Shown: positions 17,003-27,761, counted from the stretch's first letter. The stretch: DNA of 64,000 bases from Streptomyces griseus (GCF_900460065.1 NZ_UAVD01000012.1:88338-152337); one strand, 5' to 3'. Program-made: numbers and translations. Notes: a model not told the origin generated them from the letters alone.

Positions 17003-18480
17003 ACCGGCCCGCCCCCACGAAGGCCGACGAGCCCGCCCTCGCCCCGGCCGGCGAGCGCGTCCCGGGAGCCTCCGCGCCCGCCCCCACGAAGGCCGACGAG
17101 CCTTCGCCCATGGCGTCACACGAGCCCGCGCACACCGCAGCCGACGAGCCCGCCCCCGCCGACGCGCGCGCGGGAACCCCCGCCGGGGAGCGCCCCCGCC
17201 TCCGCCTCCGCCCCCGGCTCGCGAGCGCCCCCACCCCCTACCTCCGGCTCCTCACCGCCACCCAGTTCGCCTTCAACATCGGCTTCTACGCCGTCCTGCC
17301 CTACCTGGCCACCCACCTCGGCGGCGGCCTCGGCATGGCGGGCTGGCTCGTCGGCCTCGTCCTGGGGCTGCGCACCTTCAGCCAGCAGGGCCTGTTCGTC
17401 GTCGGCGGCGCCCTCACCGACCGCTACGGCCCGCGCCCCGTCGTGCTGGCGGGCTGCACGCTGCGCATCGCCGGATTCGGCTGGCTCGCGTTCGCCGGAT
17501 CCACGGCCACCGTCATCGCCGCCGTCCTCCTCATCGGCTTCGCCGCCGCCCTGTTCTCCCCGGCCGTCGAGTCCGAGGCCGCCCGCGAGGCCGTCCGGCA
17601 CGAACGGGACACCGGCGCCCCGCGCGCCCACGTACTCGCCCTGTTCTCCGCCGCCGGGCAGGCCGGGGCGTTCATCGGGCCGCTGCTCGGCTCCCTGCTC
17701 CTGCTGCTCGGCGGCGGCTTCCGGGCCGCCTGCCTCGCCGGGGCCGCCGTCTTCGTCGGCGTCCTGGCCGGGCACGCCCGCCTGATGCCGCGCGCCGCCC
17801 CCGTGAGCGAGCCGGCGGACGCGCGGGCGCCGGACGCCGTCACCCGGACGGCCCCGCGGGCCTGGTCGCCGTGGCGGGCGGTCTTCACCAACCGGGCGTT
17901 CCTGCTGCTCTGCCTCGCGTACAGCAGCTACCTCGTCGCCTACAACCAGCTCTACCTCTCGCTGCCCGTCGAGGTGGAGCGGGCCACCGGATCGGGGGCC
18001 GCCCTCGGCTGGCTTTTCGCGCTCTCCTCGCTGCTCGTCGTCGTCGCCCAGGTGCCGCTGACCCGTCTCTCCGCCCGCCGGATCGCCCCGCGCACCGCCC
18101 TGGCCACCGGCCTCGGCACCGTCGCCGCCGGGTTCGCCGCCGTGCCGCTCGCCCCGGCGGGCCCCGGCGGTCTGCTGCCCGGCGCGGCGCTCGTCGTCCT
18201 GCTGACCCTGGGCCAGATGCTGCTGGTCCCCGCAGCCCGGGGCCTGGTGCCCGACCTGGTCGAGGACCGGCAGCTCGGGCTGGCCACCGGGGCGCTGTCC
18301 TCGGTGTCCGGGATCGCCGTCCTCGCGGGGAGCGCGGCGACCGGCGCACTGCTCGACGCGCCCGCCCCCGTGCGGTGGGCGGCGCTGGCGGCCGTCCCGC
18401 TGGCGGGCGCGGCACTGGCTTTCACCCTTCCGGCGGGCCGGGGCGGGAAGGATCGGGGAACGCGCGCGGTTGCCGGGTAG
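16999..18480 (+). CDS. MFS transporter, third gene of the metal-type operon
   Basis: The 493-residue protein has an 80-residue charged N-terminal extension with a duplicated PAPTKADEP segment, followed by about 12 membrane segments from residue 88 (TATQFAFNIGFYAVLPYLAT). The MFS loop GGALTDRYGPRPVVL and acid/arginine central loop are present. Its GTG overlaps the permease stop (GTGA), so it is coupled to the importer genes. In staphylopine-type systems an MFS exporter of the metallophore is paired with a peptide/nickel-type importer; this gene may play that role, by inference from context. Confidence 0.88.
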   Translation: MNRPAPTKADEPALAPAGERVPGASAPAPTKADEPSPMASHEPAHTAADEPAPADARAGTPAGERPRLRLRPRLASAPTPYLRLLTATQFAFNIGFYAVLPYLATHLGGGLGMAGWLVGLVLGLRTFSQQGLFVVGGALTDRYGPRPVVLAGCTLRIAGFGWLAFAGSTATVIAAVLLIGFAAALFSPAVESEAAREAVRHERDTGAPRAHVLALFSAAGQAGAFIGPLLGSLLLLLGGGFRAACLAGAAVFVGVLAGHARLMPRAAPVSEPADARAPDAVTRTAPRAWSPWRAVFTNRAFLLLCLAYSSYLVAYNQLYLSLPVEVERATGSGAALGWLFALSSLLVVVAQVPLTRLSARRIAPRTALATGLGTVAAGFAAVPLAPAGPGGLLPGAALVVLLTLGQMLLVPAARGLVPDLVEDRQLGLATGALSSVSGIAVLAGSAATGALLDAPAPVRWAALAAVPLAGAALAFTLPAGRGGKDRGTRAVAG

Positions 18481-18530
18481 GAGCAGCACTGGACGAAGGA
18501 CCGACCCGCAGCGCACAGGAGGCCGTAACG

Positions 18531-18935
18531 ATGACCGCCGCACTCTCCGCCGAGCTCAAGAACCTGCTGGACAGCCCCGTGTTCGTGAACATCGCCACCA
18601 TCCAGCCCGACGGCAGCCCCCAGGTCTCCCCGGTCTGGGTCAAGCGCGACGGCGACGACGTCCTGATCTCCACCACCGTCGGCCGCCGCAAGGAGAAGAA
18701 CCTCCGCCGCGACCCGCGCGTCACCGTGGTCGTCCAGCCCTTCGACGCCCCGTACAGCTACGCCGAGATCCGCGGCGAGGCGACGCTGACGACGGACGGC
18801 GGGCAGGAGCTGATCGACGAGCTGTCGGTGAAGTACACCGGCAAGCCGTACGCGGAGTTCAACCCGAACTCCGCCACCGACGACCCCCGCGTCGTCGTCC
18901 GCATCTCCCCGCGGAAGATCGTCGGCAGCATCTAG
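18531..18935 (+). CDS. PPOX-class F420-dependent oxidoreductase
   Basis: The 134-residue protein has the split beta-barrel of pyridoxamine-oxidase-like, F420-binding reductases: VFVNIATIQPDGSPQVSPVW, then GRRKEKNLRRDPRVTVVV (phosphate-binding basic segment) and PYSYAEIRGEATL. Such enzymes use the deazaflavin F420, abundant in actinobacteria, to reduce small organic molecules. AGGAGG lies nine bases before the ATG. It follows the MFS gene by 50 bases on the same strand but has its own ribosome binding site, so cotranscription is possible but unproven. Confidence 0.92.
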   Translation: MTAALSAELKNLLDSPVFVNIATIQPDGSPQVSPVWVKRDGDDVLISTTVGRRKEKNLRRDPRVTVVVQPFDAPYSYAEIRGEATLTTDGGQELIDELSVKYTGKPYAEFNPNSATDDPRVVVRISPRKIVGSI

Positions 18936-19070
18936 GCCGACGGCATCTGGGGCGCGAGAACGCTCTCCGGGCCCCTCCAGGGCCGTTCCGGGGCATCCCG
19001 GTACCAGAAAGTTGTCCCCGCGATCCCCAAGGGTCGCGGGGCACTGGTGCGGGCCTACTACCCTTGAGGC

Positions 19071-20471
19071 GTGACTATTCGCCTGCACGACACCAACGCC
19101 CGGCAGATCCGTGACTTCGTCCCGCTCACCGCGGGCTGCGTCTCGATCTACCTCTGTGGCGCCACTGTCCAGGCAGCGCCGCACATCGGCCACATCCGCT
19201 CGGGCCTGAACTTCGACATCATGCGCCGCTGGTTCGCGTACCGCGGCTACGACGTCACGTTCATCCGCAACGTCACCGACATCGACGACAAGATCATCGC
19301 GAAGTCCGCCGAACAGGGCCGCCCGTGGTGGTCGATCGGCTACGAGAACGAGCGCGCGTTCAACGACGGCTACGACGCCCTGGGCTGCCTGCCGCCCACC
19401 TACGAGCCCCGCGCCACCGGCCACATCCCCGAGATGATCGAGATGATGCGCGGCCTGATCGAGCGCGGTCACGCCTACGAGGCCGACGGCAACGTCTACT
19501 TCGACGTGCGCTCGCTGCCCGGCTATCTGACCCTCTCCAACCAGGAGCTGGACGATCTGCGCCAGCCCTCCGGCGAGGGCGAGACCGGCAAGCGCGACCA
19601 GCGCGACTTCGCCATGTGGAAGGCGACGAAGCCGGGCGAGCCCAGCTGGGAGACGCCCTGGGGCCGCGGCCGGCCCGGCTGGCACCTGGAGTGCTCCGCG
19701 ATGGCCCACAAGTACCTGGGCTCCGCCTTCGACATCCACGGCGGCGGCATCGACCTGATCTTCCCCCACCACGAGAACGAGATCGCCCAGGCCACGGCCT
19801 ACGGCGACGAGTTCGCGAAGTACTGGGTGCACAACGGCTGGGTCACCATGTCCGGCGAGAAGATGTCGAAGTCGCTGGGCAACTCCGTCCTCGTCAGCGA
19901 GATGGTCAAGCACTGGCGCCCGATCGTCCTGCGCTACTACCTCGGCACCCCGCACTACCGGTCGATGATCGAGTACAGCGAGGAGGCTCTGCGCGAGGCC
20001 GAGTCCGCGTTCGCGCGGATCGAGGGCTTCGTCCAGCGCGTCACCGAGAAGACCGGGGAGGTCGTCCCCCCGGCAGACGAGGTGCCGCCCGCCTTCGCCG
20101 AGGCGATGGACGAGGACCTGGGCGTGCCGCAGGCGCTGGCGATCATCCACACCACCGTCCGCCAGGGCAACAGCGCGCTGGCCGCCGACGACAAGGAAGC
20201 CGCCGCCGACCGCCTGGCCGAGGTCCGGGCCATGCTCGGCGTCCTCGGCCTGGACCCGCTCGACCCGCACTGGGCGGGCGAGGGCGACCGGGGCGAGGAC
20301 CTGCACGGCGTCGTCGACACCCTCGTGCGCCTCGTCCTCGACCAGCGGCAGTCGGCCCGCGCCCGCAAGGACTGGGCCGCGGCCGACGCCATCCGCGACC
20401 AGCTCAACCAGTCCGGCCTCGTCATCGAGGACAGCCCCGCCGGCCCCCGGTGGACGCTGGGACCGCGCTGA
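19071..20471 (+). CDS. cysS: cysteinyl-tRNA synthetase
   Basis: This is a class I aminoacyl-tRNA synthetase of 466 residues that charges tRNA-Cys. The HIGH motif appears as [10 protein letters not shown], the KMSKS loop as [10 protein letters not shown], and the zinc site that selects cysteine in [12 protein letters not shown] and FPHHENE. The DALR anticodon-binding domain follows in the last 150 residues. The GTG start gives the actinobacterial N-terminus [17 protein letters not shown] hairpin ends the transcript; rlmB follows, a neighbour pair conserved in actinobacteria. Confidence 0.97.
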   Translation: MTIRLHDTNARQIRDFVPLTAGCVSIYLCGATVQAAPHIGHIRSGLNFDIMRRWFAYRGYDVTFIRNVTDIDDKIIAKSAEQGRPWWSIGYENERAFNDGYDALGCLPPTYEPRATGHIPEMIEMMRGLIERGHAYEADGNVYFDVRSLPGYLTLSNQELDDLRQPSGEGETGKRDQRDFAMWKATKPGEPSWETPWGRGRPGWHLECSAMAHKYLGSAFDIHGGGIDLIFPHHENEIAQATAYGDEFAKYWVHNGWVTMSGEKMSKSLGNSVLVSEMVKHWRPIVLRYYLGTPHYRSMIEYSEEALREAESAFARIEGFVQRVTEKTGEVVPPADEVPPAFAEAMDEDLGVPQALAIIHTTVRQGNSALAADDKEAAADRLAEVRAMLGVLGLDPLDPHWAGEGDRGEDLHGVVDTLVRLVLDQRQSARARKDWAAADAIRDQLNQSGLVIEDSPAGPRWTLGPR

Positions 20472-20492
20472 GCACCGCCGAGCAGTGCGGAT

Positions 20493-20518
20493 GTGCCGCC
20501 CGGCGATCCGGGCGGCAC
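20493..20518 (+). terminator. cysS terminator
   Basis: An 11-bp perfect stem (20493-20503 with 20508-20518) with a CGAT loop is followed by ACTTTCC, 22 bases after the cysS stop. Confidence 0.7.
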
Positions 20519-20566
20519 ACTTTCCCCATACATACGTACGTCTGAAAGCAACGAAACAGGTAGATC

Positions 20567-21523
20567 ATGGCCGGGAACAGCCAGCGCAGGAACCGCCGCA
20601 CGTCCAACAAGAAGGGCATGCAGGTCGGCAGCGGTGGCCAGCGACGCCGTGGTCTCGAAGGCAAGGGACCGACGCCGCCCGCCTCCGCCCGCAAGGGACA
20701 CAAGAAGAACCGGGTCGCCAACGCCCAGGCCAAGCAGGCCGCGGCCCGCCGCCCCGCACCCCGGCGCGGCGGCGTCAAGGGCACCTCGGAGATGGTCGTC
20801 GGCCGCAACCCGGTCTACGAGGCCCTGCGCGACGGCGTCCCCGCCACCACCCTCTACGTCCAGCAGTACATCGACAACGACGAGCGCGTCCGCGACGCCC
20901 TCAAGCTCGCGGGCGAGCGCGGCAACATCAACCTGATGGAGGCCCCGCGCCCCGAGCTGGACCGGATGACGAACGGCCTGAACCACCAGGGCCTCGTCCT
21001 CCAGGTCCCGCCGTACGAGTACGCGCACCCGGAGGACCTCACCGCAGCCGCGTACGACAACAACGAGGACCCGCTGATCGTCGCCCTCGACGGGGTGACC
21101 GACCCGCGCAACCTCGGCGCCATCGTCCGCTCGGTCTCCGCCTTCGGCGGCCACGGCGTGGTCGTCCCCGAGCGCCGCGCGGCCGGCATGACCGCCGGTG
21201 CGTGGAAGTCCTCGGCCGGCACGGCGGCCCGCACGCCGGTCTCCCGGGTCACCAACCTCACCCGCGCGCTGGAGGGCTACCAGAAGGCGGGCCTCACGGT
21301 CGTCGGCCTGGCCGCCGACGGCGAGCACACGGTGGAGGACCTGGAGGAGCTGGCCGGCCCGGTCGTCATCGTCATCGGCAGCGAGGGCAAGGGCCTCGGC
21401 CGTCTCGTCGGCGAGACCTGCGACTACCGGGTGCGGATCTCGATGCCCGGCGGCGCGGAGTCGCTCAACGCCGGTGTCGCGGCCGGCATCGTGCTGTACG
21501 AGGTGGCGCGCCGCCGCGGATAG
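20567..21523 (+). CDS. rlmB: 23S rRNA 2'-O-ribose methyltransferase, TrmH/SpoU family
   Basis: The 318-residue protein has a basic N-terminal extension (residues 1-75, rich in R/K/G), a substrate-binding domain beginning MVVGRNPVYEAL, and the trefoil-knot SPOUT catalytic domain with motifs VALDGVTDPRNLGAIVRS, VIGSEGKGLGRL and RISMPGGAESLNAGVAAGI. It should methylate a ribose in 23S rRNA, G2251 in the E. coli enzyme. Some paralogues give thiostrepton-type resistance, but genomic position next to cysS favours the housekeeping enzyme. Confidence 0.93.
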   Translation: MAGNSQRRNRRTSNKKGMQVGSGGQRRRGLEGKGPTPPASARKGHKKNRVANAQAKQAAARRPAPRRGGVKGTSEMVVGRNPVYEALRDGVPATTLYVQQYIDNDERVRDALKLAGERGNINLMEAPRPELDRMTNGLNHQGLVLQVPPYEYAHPEDLTAAAYDNNEDPLIVALDGVTDPRNLGAIVRSVSAFGGHGVVVPERRAAGMTAGAWKSSAGTAARTPVSRVTNLTRALEGYQKAGLTVVGLAADGEHTVEDLEELAGPVVIVIGSEGKGLGRLVGETCDYRVRISMPGGAESLNAGVAAGIVLYEVARRRG

Positions 21524-21734
21524 CCGCACGGGGCCCCACCGGCGCACCGGTCCGGGCCCCGCACCGGCCCCCGCACCCCGTCGATCCGCCCGGTGACCGG
21601 CCCGGCCGCCGGGCGAGTCGACACACGAACGCCGAACACAGTTCCAGGTTGCCCGAGTTTGGCCCGATCTTGACGGGTCTCGGACACATCCGGTGCGGTC
21701 AAGGCAGTGTCCTAACCACCCATCACTCGGTTAG

Positions 21735-23378
21735 ATGAGTGTGGACACCAGAACGCCGCGGTACGACGAGCAACCCACCGCCCTGAGCATGACCAAGGTG
21801 GACAGCGACCCCGCGCAGGTCATCGTCAACCACGCCAGCTTCCGGGTGCAGCTCGCCCCGGGCCAGCGCGCACGGCTGCGCGGCGCCCCCGCGCACACGG
21901 CCCGCATCCCCGCCATGAGCGGTGCCGGCGGAGGCCGCAGGCGGGCACCGGTCGTCTGGAGCGGGAAGTCCGCTCCCGGCGACCCCGGCGCGACAGGCCT
22001 CCTCCAGGCCGTGCGCAACTCCACCGCGGGACACCTCGACGCCGGACTCGGCGGGGCGACCCCAGGCGGGCACGGAGCAGGCGCGACGCAGGTCATCCCG
22101 CTCCTGGAGGAGACGCAGCCCAACCCCGTACTGACCGCCCCCCACCAGCCGGGACACACCGGCCCGCTGCTGCCGCCCATGCGACAGGCCGTCGGCGCGT
22201 ACGACCCGGTCGACGGGCCCGACGACTTCGACGGGGCCCGCGCCCCCGGCGACGCCGACGACCACGACGAAACCGACGAGAGCGCCGAATCCCGCGCCCG
22301 GCGCGGCACGGGCGACCCCGTCCGGCACGCCTACTACCCCGGCCACCGGATGAACCTGGGCGTCGTCCTGCTCCCCATGCGGGTGCTCCTCGGCTTCATC
22401 TCCATCTACGCCGGCATGGGCAAGCTCAGCGACCCCGTCTACTTCGACGGCGGCGAGCGCGGCTCGATGGTCACCTGGCTGACCTCCCTGCACCCGTGGG
22501 CGATGGCCGAGCCGCTGCGCGACTTCGCGCTCTCCCACCCGGTCGGCGCCGGACTGACCGTCGCCTTCCTCCAGGTCGTCGTCGGCGTGCTCACCGTGCT
22601 CGGCCTCTGGCAGCGGGTCGCCGCCGCGTTCGGCGCACTGATCTCCGCCGCACTGCTGGTGACGGTCAGCTGGCGCACGGTCGCGGTCTACGACGCCCCC
22701 GACATCATCCTGCTGGCCGCCTGGAGCCCGCTGATCATCGCGGGCGCGCCCGTCTACTCCGTGGACGGCCGACTGGCCGGGGAAGCCTGGCGCAAGCTCG
22801 GCCCGCGCTCCGAGATCTGGGACCTGCGCCGCCGGGTCCTGCGCCGGGGCACCGTCGTCGCGACGGTCGTCGTCGGCCTCACCCTGCTCATCGGCTCCAT
22901 CCTCGGCGGCGCGGTCCGCTCCAGCGAGGTCGTCACCGTCCCCGGCCGCAACGACAACCCCACCAACCGCCTGCCCGGCATGCCGCTGCCCCAGGAGTCC
23001 ACCGGGGAGCGCCAGGCCTCCCGCACACCGGAGCAGCGGCGACAGCCGGAGCCCAGCAGCTCCGGCGCGGCCACCACCCCCGCCGACGGCCGGGCCACCC
23101 CGGGCGCGACGCGCGACTCCGGCGGCCAGAGCACCGGCGCGGACACCCAGCCCAGCCAGACCCAGGGCACCAACCAGGCGCCCCCACAGCAGTCCACCCC
23201 GCAGGAACCCCCGGCCGCCACCACCGCCGGACCCACCTCCTCCGGGTCCACCGGCGACGCCTCGTCCGGAGGCGGCGGCGAACCGGCGCCCACCGGCGGC
23301 TCGACCTCCTCCGGCGGCGAGGGATCGACCACAGGCGGCGGCGGGGGCCGGAACCCGATCGGCGGCCTCCTCGGCTGA
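21735..23378 (+). CDS. DoxX family membrane protein with long flexible ends
   Basis: The 547-residue protein has a hydrophilic N-terminal region (residues 1-205), a DoxX domain of about four membrane segments starting near residue 206 (MNLGVVLLPMRVLLGFISIY, then GKLSDPVYF), a further single membrane segment (TVVATVVVGLTLLIGSILGG), and a 150-residue Ser/Thr/Gly/Pro-rich tail. DoxX proteins are linked to quinone or thiosulfate redox chemistry and to oxidant defence in mycobacteria, but a specific role here is unknown. No clear Shine-Dalgarno precedes the ATG, so the transcript may be leaderless. Confidence 0.85.
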   Translation: MSVDTRTPRYDEQPTALSMTKVDSDPAQVIVNHASFRVQLAPGQRARLRGAPAHTARIPAMSGAGGGRRRAPVVWSGKSAPGDPGATGLLQAVRNSTAGHLDAGLGGATPGGHGAGATQVIPLLEETQPNPVLTAPHQPGHTGPLLPPMRQAVGAYDPVDGPDDFDGARAPGDADDHDETDESAESRARRGTGDPVRHAYYPGHRMNLGVVLLPMRVLLGFISIYAGMGKLSDPVYFDGGERGSMVTWLTSLHPWAMAEPLRDFALSHPVGAGLTVAFLQVVVGVLTVLGLWQRVAAAFGALISAALLVTVSWRTVAVYDAPDIILLAAWSPLIIAGAPVYSVDGRLAGEAWRKLGPRSEIWDLRRRVLRRGTVVATVVVGLTLLIGSILGGAVRSSEVVTVPGRNDNPTNRLPGMPLPQESTGERQASRTPEQRRQPEPSSSGAATTPADGRATPGATRDSGGQSTGADTQPSQTQGTNQAPPQQSTPQEPPAATTAGPTSSGSTGDASSGGGGEPAPTGGSTSSGGEGSTTGGGGGRNPIGGLLG

Positions 23379-23397
23379 CCCCGCACGCAGGCAGAGA

Positions 23398-23442
23398 GGG
23401 GCGGCCCCCACCCGGGCGGAAGAACCGGGTGGGGGCCGCCCC
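23398..23442. terminator. bidirectional terminator, 18-bp perfect stem
   Basis: The arms 23398-23415 and 23425-23442 are exactly complementary around a 9-base loop, between convergent genes. Confidence 0.8.
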
Positions 23443-23463
23443 CGCGAGTGAGGGACGCGGCCG

Positions 23464-24180
23464 TCAGCCGCCGTGGGAGCCGAGCTCCCGGGCCGCCTCG
23501 GTCAGGTCCTTCGCCGTGTCGATGGCCCGCCAGTACGCCCCGTTCGGCAGCGGGTAACCGGCCAGCCGGCGTTCGCGGGCGAGGCGCGGGAACGTGGTCC
23601 GCTCATGGTCGCCGCGGTCCGGCAGCAGCTTCGTGAACGCGGGCGAGAACACGTACACCCCGGCGTTGATCAGATACGGGGAGGGCGGCGACTCGATGAA
23701 GTCGGTGATGTGCCCGAAGGCGTCCGTCTCCACGGCACCCCACGGGATCCGGGGCCGGGCGAGGGCCAGGGTGGCGGTGGCGTCACGCTCCGCGTGGAAC
23801 GCGGCCATCTCCCGCAGGGAGAAACGGGTCCAGATGTCGCCGTTCGTCGCGTACCAGGGCTGCTCGGGGTCGGGCAGCCGCCCGGCCGCGTACTTCAGCC
23901 CGCCGCCCCGGCCCAGCGGCTCGGTCTCCACGACGGTGGTGACCCGGAGCGGCAGCACGGCGGCGTCCAGCCACTCCTGGAGCACCTCGGCGAGGTGCCC
24001 GCAGGAGACCACGGCGTCGGTGACACCTTCGGCGGCCAGCCAGGACAGCTGATGGCCGATGATCGGAGTCCCGGTCCCGGGGATCTCGACCATCGGCTTG
24101 GGGCGGTCGTCGGTGTACGGCCGCAGCCGCGACCCCTGGCCACCGGCAAGGATCACGGCCTGCGTCGGATACGTATGCAT
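23464..24180 (-). CDS. sugar-1-phosphate nucleotidyltransferase family protein
   Basis: The 238-residue protein starts with the nucleotidyltransferase signature AVILAGGQGSRLRPYTDDRPKPMV and retains the Mg-binding aspartate in YATNGDIWTRFS and the substrate loop FIESPPSPYLINAGVYVFSP. Such enzymes activate sugars as NDP-sugars for glycan or secondary metabolite synthesis. No acyltransferase or LbH domain follows, so this is the short form. I chose the ATG at 24180; an in-frame GTG lies nine bases upstream and neither has a clear ribosome binding site. It is transcribed toward a terminator shared with the DoxX gene. Confidence 0.9.
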   Translation of the reverse strand: MHTYPTQAVILAGGQGSRLRPYTDDRPKPMVEIPGTGTPIIGHQLSWLAAEGVTDAVVSCGHLAEVLQEWLDAAVLPLRVTTVVETEPLGRGGGLKYAAGRLPDPEQPWYATNGDIWTRFSLREMAAFHAERDATATLALARPRIPWGAVETDAFGHITDFIESPPSPYLINAGVYVFSPAFTKLLPDRGDHERTTFPRLARERRLAGYPLPNGAYWRAIDTAKDLTEAARELGSHGG

Positions 24181-24243
24181 GGCAGGCACGATATGCGGTG
24201 CCCGCCGGCGGAAGGCGGCGCTCCGCGCGACCGCCTCCCGGGC

Positions 24244-24657
24244 TCAGCTGAACTGCGCGACGCCGGAGGCGAACGAGGTGTCGCAGACGGGCCGGGAGAA
24301 GCGGTGCGCCCGGGTCGGGCCGTACTGCTCGACGGCCGCCTTGCCGAGCGCCTTGGCGATCGACATGCAGTGGCGGGCCAGCGAGGGACGCTGCTCGACG
24401 GCGCGCTGGAGGCCGGTGAGCGCGGTACCCGGGTCCTTCTCCGCCAGCTCCACGAGCAGCTTCTCGCGCAGGACGTCCTGCGGGGCATGCGGCTTCGCGG
24501 GCTTGGACACGGTCTCCGAGGAGGCGGCCAGCAGCTGGGAGTCGTTGTCCGACTCCGCCCACTGGACGCTGGTGACCGCGAGGGTCCCGGACAGAACCAT
24601 GACGACGGGCAGGACGAGAGCGAGGGATCGGCCGATGCGGCGCGCGGTGTGGGTCAC
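24244..24657 (-). CDS. small exported protein of unknown function
   Basis: The 137-residue product begins with a basic stretch and one hydrophobic segment (RRIGRSLALVLPVVMVLSGT), a signal peptide or membrane anchor, followed by a soluble helical region with three spaced residues H/C (ARHCMSIAKALG, SRPVCDTSFASG). Two cysteines could form a disulfide outside the cell. I chose the GTG at 24657, which gives the signal-like N-terminus; the open frame extends further without a better start. It lies between the nucleotidyltransferase and msiK on the same strand. Not recognised as a known family. Confidence 0.7.
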   Translation of the reverse strand: MTHTARRIGRSLALVLPVVMVLSGTLAVTSVQWAESDNDSQLLAASSETVSKPAKPHAPQDVLREKLLVELAEKDPGTALTGLQRAVEQRPSLARHCMSIAKALGKAAVEQYGPTRAHRFSRPVCDTSFASGVAQFS

Positions 24658-24830
24658 GCAGCGAGCGTAGCGGCCGGTGATGACTCGACGACATTTCGTC
24701 ACCCTCTCGGGGGATGGTTCGACGCGCCCTTTCGAATGCGAGGTTGACGGGCCGGGGTGAAATGCCCCGTGTGCCGGGGTATTTGACGCCGCCCCGCACC
24801 CGAAACCCAAACCCGCCGGGACCACGCAAA

Positions 24831-24866
24831 CGGCCCCGCACCCCCCGTGCGGGGAGTGCGGGGCCG
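24831..24866 (-). terminator. msiK terminator
   Basis: An 11-bp stem (24831-24841 with 24856-24866) extended by C/G pairs closes a short loop, 20 bases past the msiK stop. Confidence 0.7.
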
Positions 24867-24886
24867 CGCGTACGGCGGGTGGGGCG

Positions 24887-26023
<1,137 letters not shown>

Positions 26024-26074
26024 GATGGATCTTCTCCTCAACCGGCAGGAACGTGCCGGACGATCCGAGTAGGG

Positions 26075-26090
26075 AGTGGTCTGGTCCACT
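26075..26090 (-). promoter_or_regulatory. DasR-responsive element upstream of msiK
   Basis: AGTGGTCTGGTCCACT matches the dre consensus A(C/G)TGGTCTAGACCA(C/G)T at 14 of 16 positions and is a near-perfect palindrome. It lies 52 bases before the msiK ATG. DasR is the GlcNAc-responsive GntR repressor of Streptomyces. Confidence 0.75.
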
Positions 26091-26199
26091 TGGGTGAACC
26101 TGCGGTGACGTTACCTGGCGTTCCCGTGTTCTGTCAGTACCTCTTGGGTGACGAAAACCCCTCGTGGGCCGGGGGGCGCCAGAGCAGCTGTCTTTTGGC

Positions 26200-26345
26200 C
26201 CGCTCCATGGAGAAGAGGGAGCTTCCTGCTTCGGCGTCCACTGCCGACCGGACGCGGCCTCGAAGGCGACGCCCTGCCGGTCTCACGCGGACTCCACAGG
26301 CATTACGGCCGACAGCCCGTCGGTCCGGCATGCGCTTTCTCGCGT
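26200..26345 (-). ncRNA. candidate omega-RNA / right end of the TnpB element
   Basis: The 150 bases downstream of the tnpB stop fold into several GC-rich hairpins on the minus strand (for example CCGAC/GTCGG at 26319-26333 and GCTCC/GGAGC at 26202-26222). In IS605/IS1341 elements the guide RNA scaffold covers the 3' end of tnpB and runs to the right end, with the guide copied from flanking DNA. The exact ends are not determined. Confidence 0.4.
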
Positions 26346-26354
26346 GCCTCCGGG

Positions 26355-27761
26355 TCACCCCGCCGGCACCACGTCCGGTACCTCCGATGCCCTGATCAAC
26401 GAGGGCATGGGCCGGCCGGGCGGTAGCGCCGACGCCACCAGTCCGTAGAGGCGCAGCCCTTCCGCGCGCAGATTCCGTGCCGCGTTCACATCCCGCTCGT
26501 GTACCGCACCGCATCCGTCGCAGGACCAGCCGCGCACCGCCAGATCCAGCTTCGGCCCCGTGAGCCCGCAGGCGGAGCAGCGCCGGGTCGAGGGGAAGAA
26601 GCGGTCGACGACGACCAGCGTCCGGCCGTACCACGCGCACTTGTACCGCAACTGACGCAGCAACTCGCCCCACGAGGCGTCCATGATCGCCCGGTTCAGC
26701 CCCGCTTTCCGTCGACGGCCCCTCCCTCTCGGCGACCGTACGAGAGAGGCGACGGCCAGGTCCTCCACCACGAGCACTTGGTTCTCGCGCACGAGGCGGG
26801 TGGTGAGCCGGTCCAACGCGTCTCTGCGGACGTCGGCGACGCGGGCGTACAGCCGCGCGATCTCCAGCCGCGCCTTCTCCCGGTTCCTGGATCCCCTCTC
26901 CTTGCGGTGCAGACTCCGTTGGCGATCCGCGAGCTTCGCCCCGTACCGCTTGAGCAGCCGGGGGTGGTCCACCTTCTCTCCGTCGTCCAGCGTGACCAGT
27001 GCCGCCAGCCCGAGGTCCAGGCCGACCGCCTTCGGCGCACCGCCGTGCCGCAGGAACAACGGCGGCAACGGCTCGATACGCTCCTCCACCAGTACGGAGA
27101 CGAAGTAGCGCCCTGCCCGGTCACGGCTCACGGTGAGCTTCACCGGCCGCACTCCTGCCGGAAGCGGCCGGGACCAGCGGACGCGCAGCGGCCCGGTCTG
27201 CTTGGCCAGCGTGATCAGACCCGTACCCGGCCGGTCCGGGTCCTCGACCCAGCGGAAGCCCGTACGGACATAGGTCGCGGAGTCACGGGAGCGGCCCTTC
27301 TTCTTGGCCTTCGGCGGTTTCCCCGAGCCTGTGAAGAACCGCCCGAACGCGGCGTCGAGATGGCGAAGTGCCTGCTGGAGAACGGTTGAGGACACCTCCT
27401 GAAGCCATCGCGTCCCCTGGGCGTTCCGCCAGCCCGTGAGGGCTCGGCAGGACTCGGCGAACCCGAGCGCCACGTGGTGCTCGTGCCAGGCCTTGACCCG
27501 CAGGGCGAGGCCCTCGTTGTAGGTCCAGCGGCAGGCCCCGAAGGTCTTGACCAACTGCTCGGCCTGGGTGGGAGAGGGGTAGCAGCGGTACCGGTAGGCC
27601 CGCCGGCGGGTGTCCGCCTCCGGTCTGCGCCGCTGCACCGGCACGGCCACCCGCTGTTGGTGCTTGGCCCGGTCGGGAACGCCCAGCGCCTCGCGCTTGA
27701 CGCGCCGCGCCTCAGCGCCGGTGACGCTGAGCCGTCCGTCCTCCCCCGCGGACTCGACCAC
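26355..27761 (-). mobile_element. tnpB: TnpB RNA-guided endonuclease (IS1341-type, no tnpA)
   Basis: The 468-residue protein is a full TnpB. It has the N-terminal helical domain (RYRCYPSPTQAEQLVKTFG near residue 58), the RuvC catalytic aspartate D249 in VGLDLGLAAL, glutamate E333 in VVEDLAVASL, a four-cysteine zinc ribbon (C395, C398, C414, C417) and the third carboxylate D424 in HERDVNAARNL. All active-site residues are present, so it is likely functional as an RNA-guided nuclease. There is a 50-residue extra N-terminus. The GTG start follows GGAGGGG. No Y1 transposase is nearby, so movement would need TnpA in trans. Confidence 0.93.

Noticed and set aside
15251..17119. A 620-codon open frame on the minus strand
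   Set aside because: It is antisense to the fused permease; its Gly/Arg/Glu-rich product is typical of shadow frames in high-GC genes.
17952..20306. A 784-codon minus-strand frame across three genes
   Set aside because: It covers the MFS, F420-type and cysS genes, which have clear domains on the plus strand.
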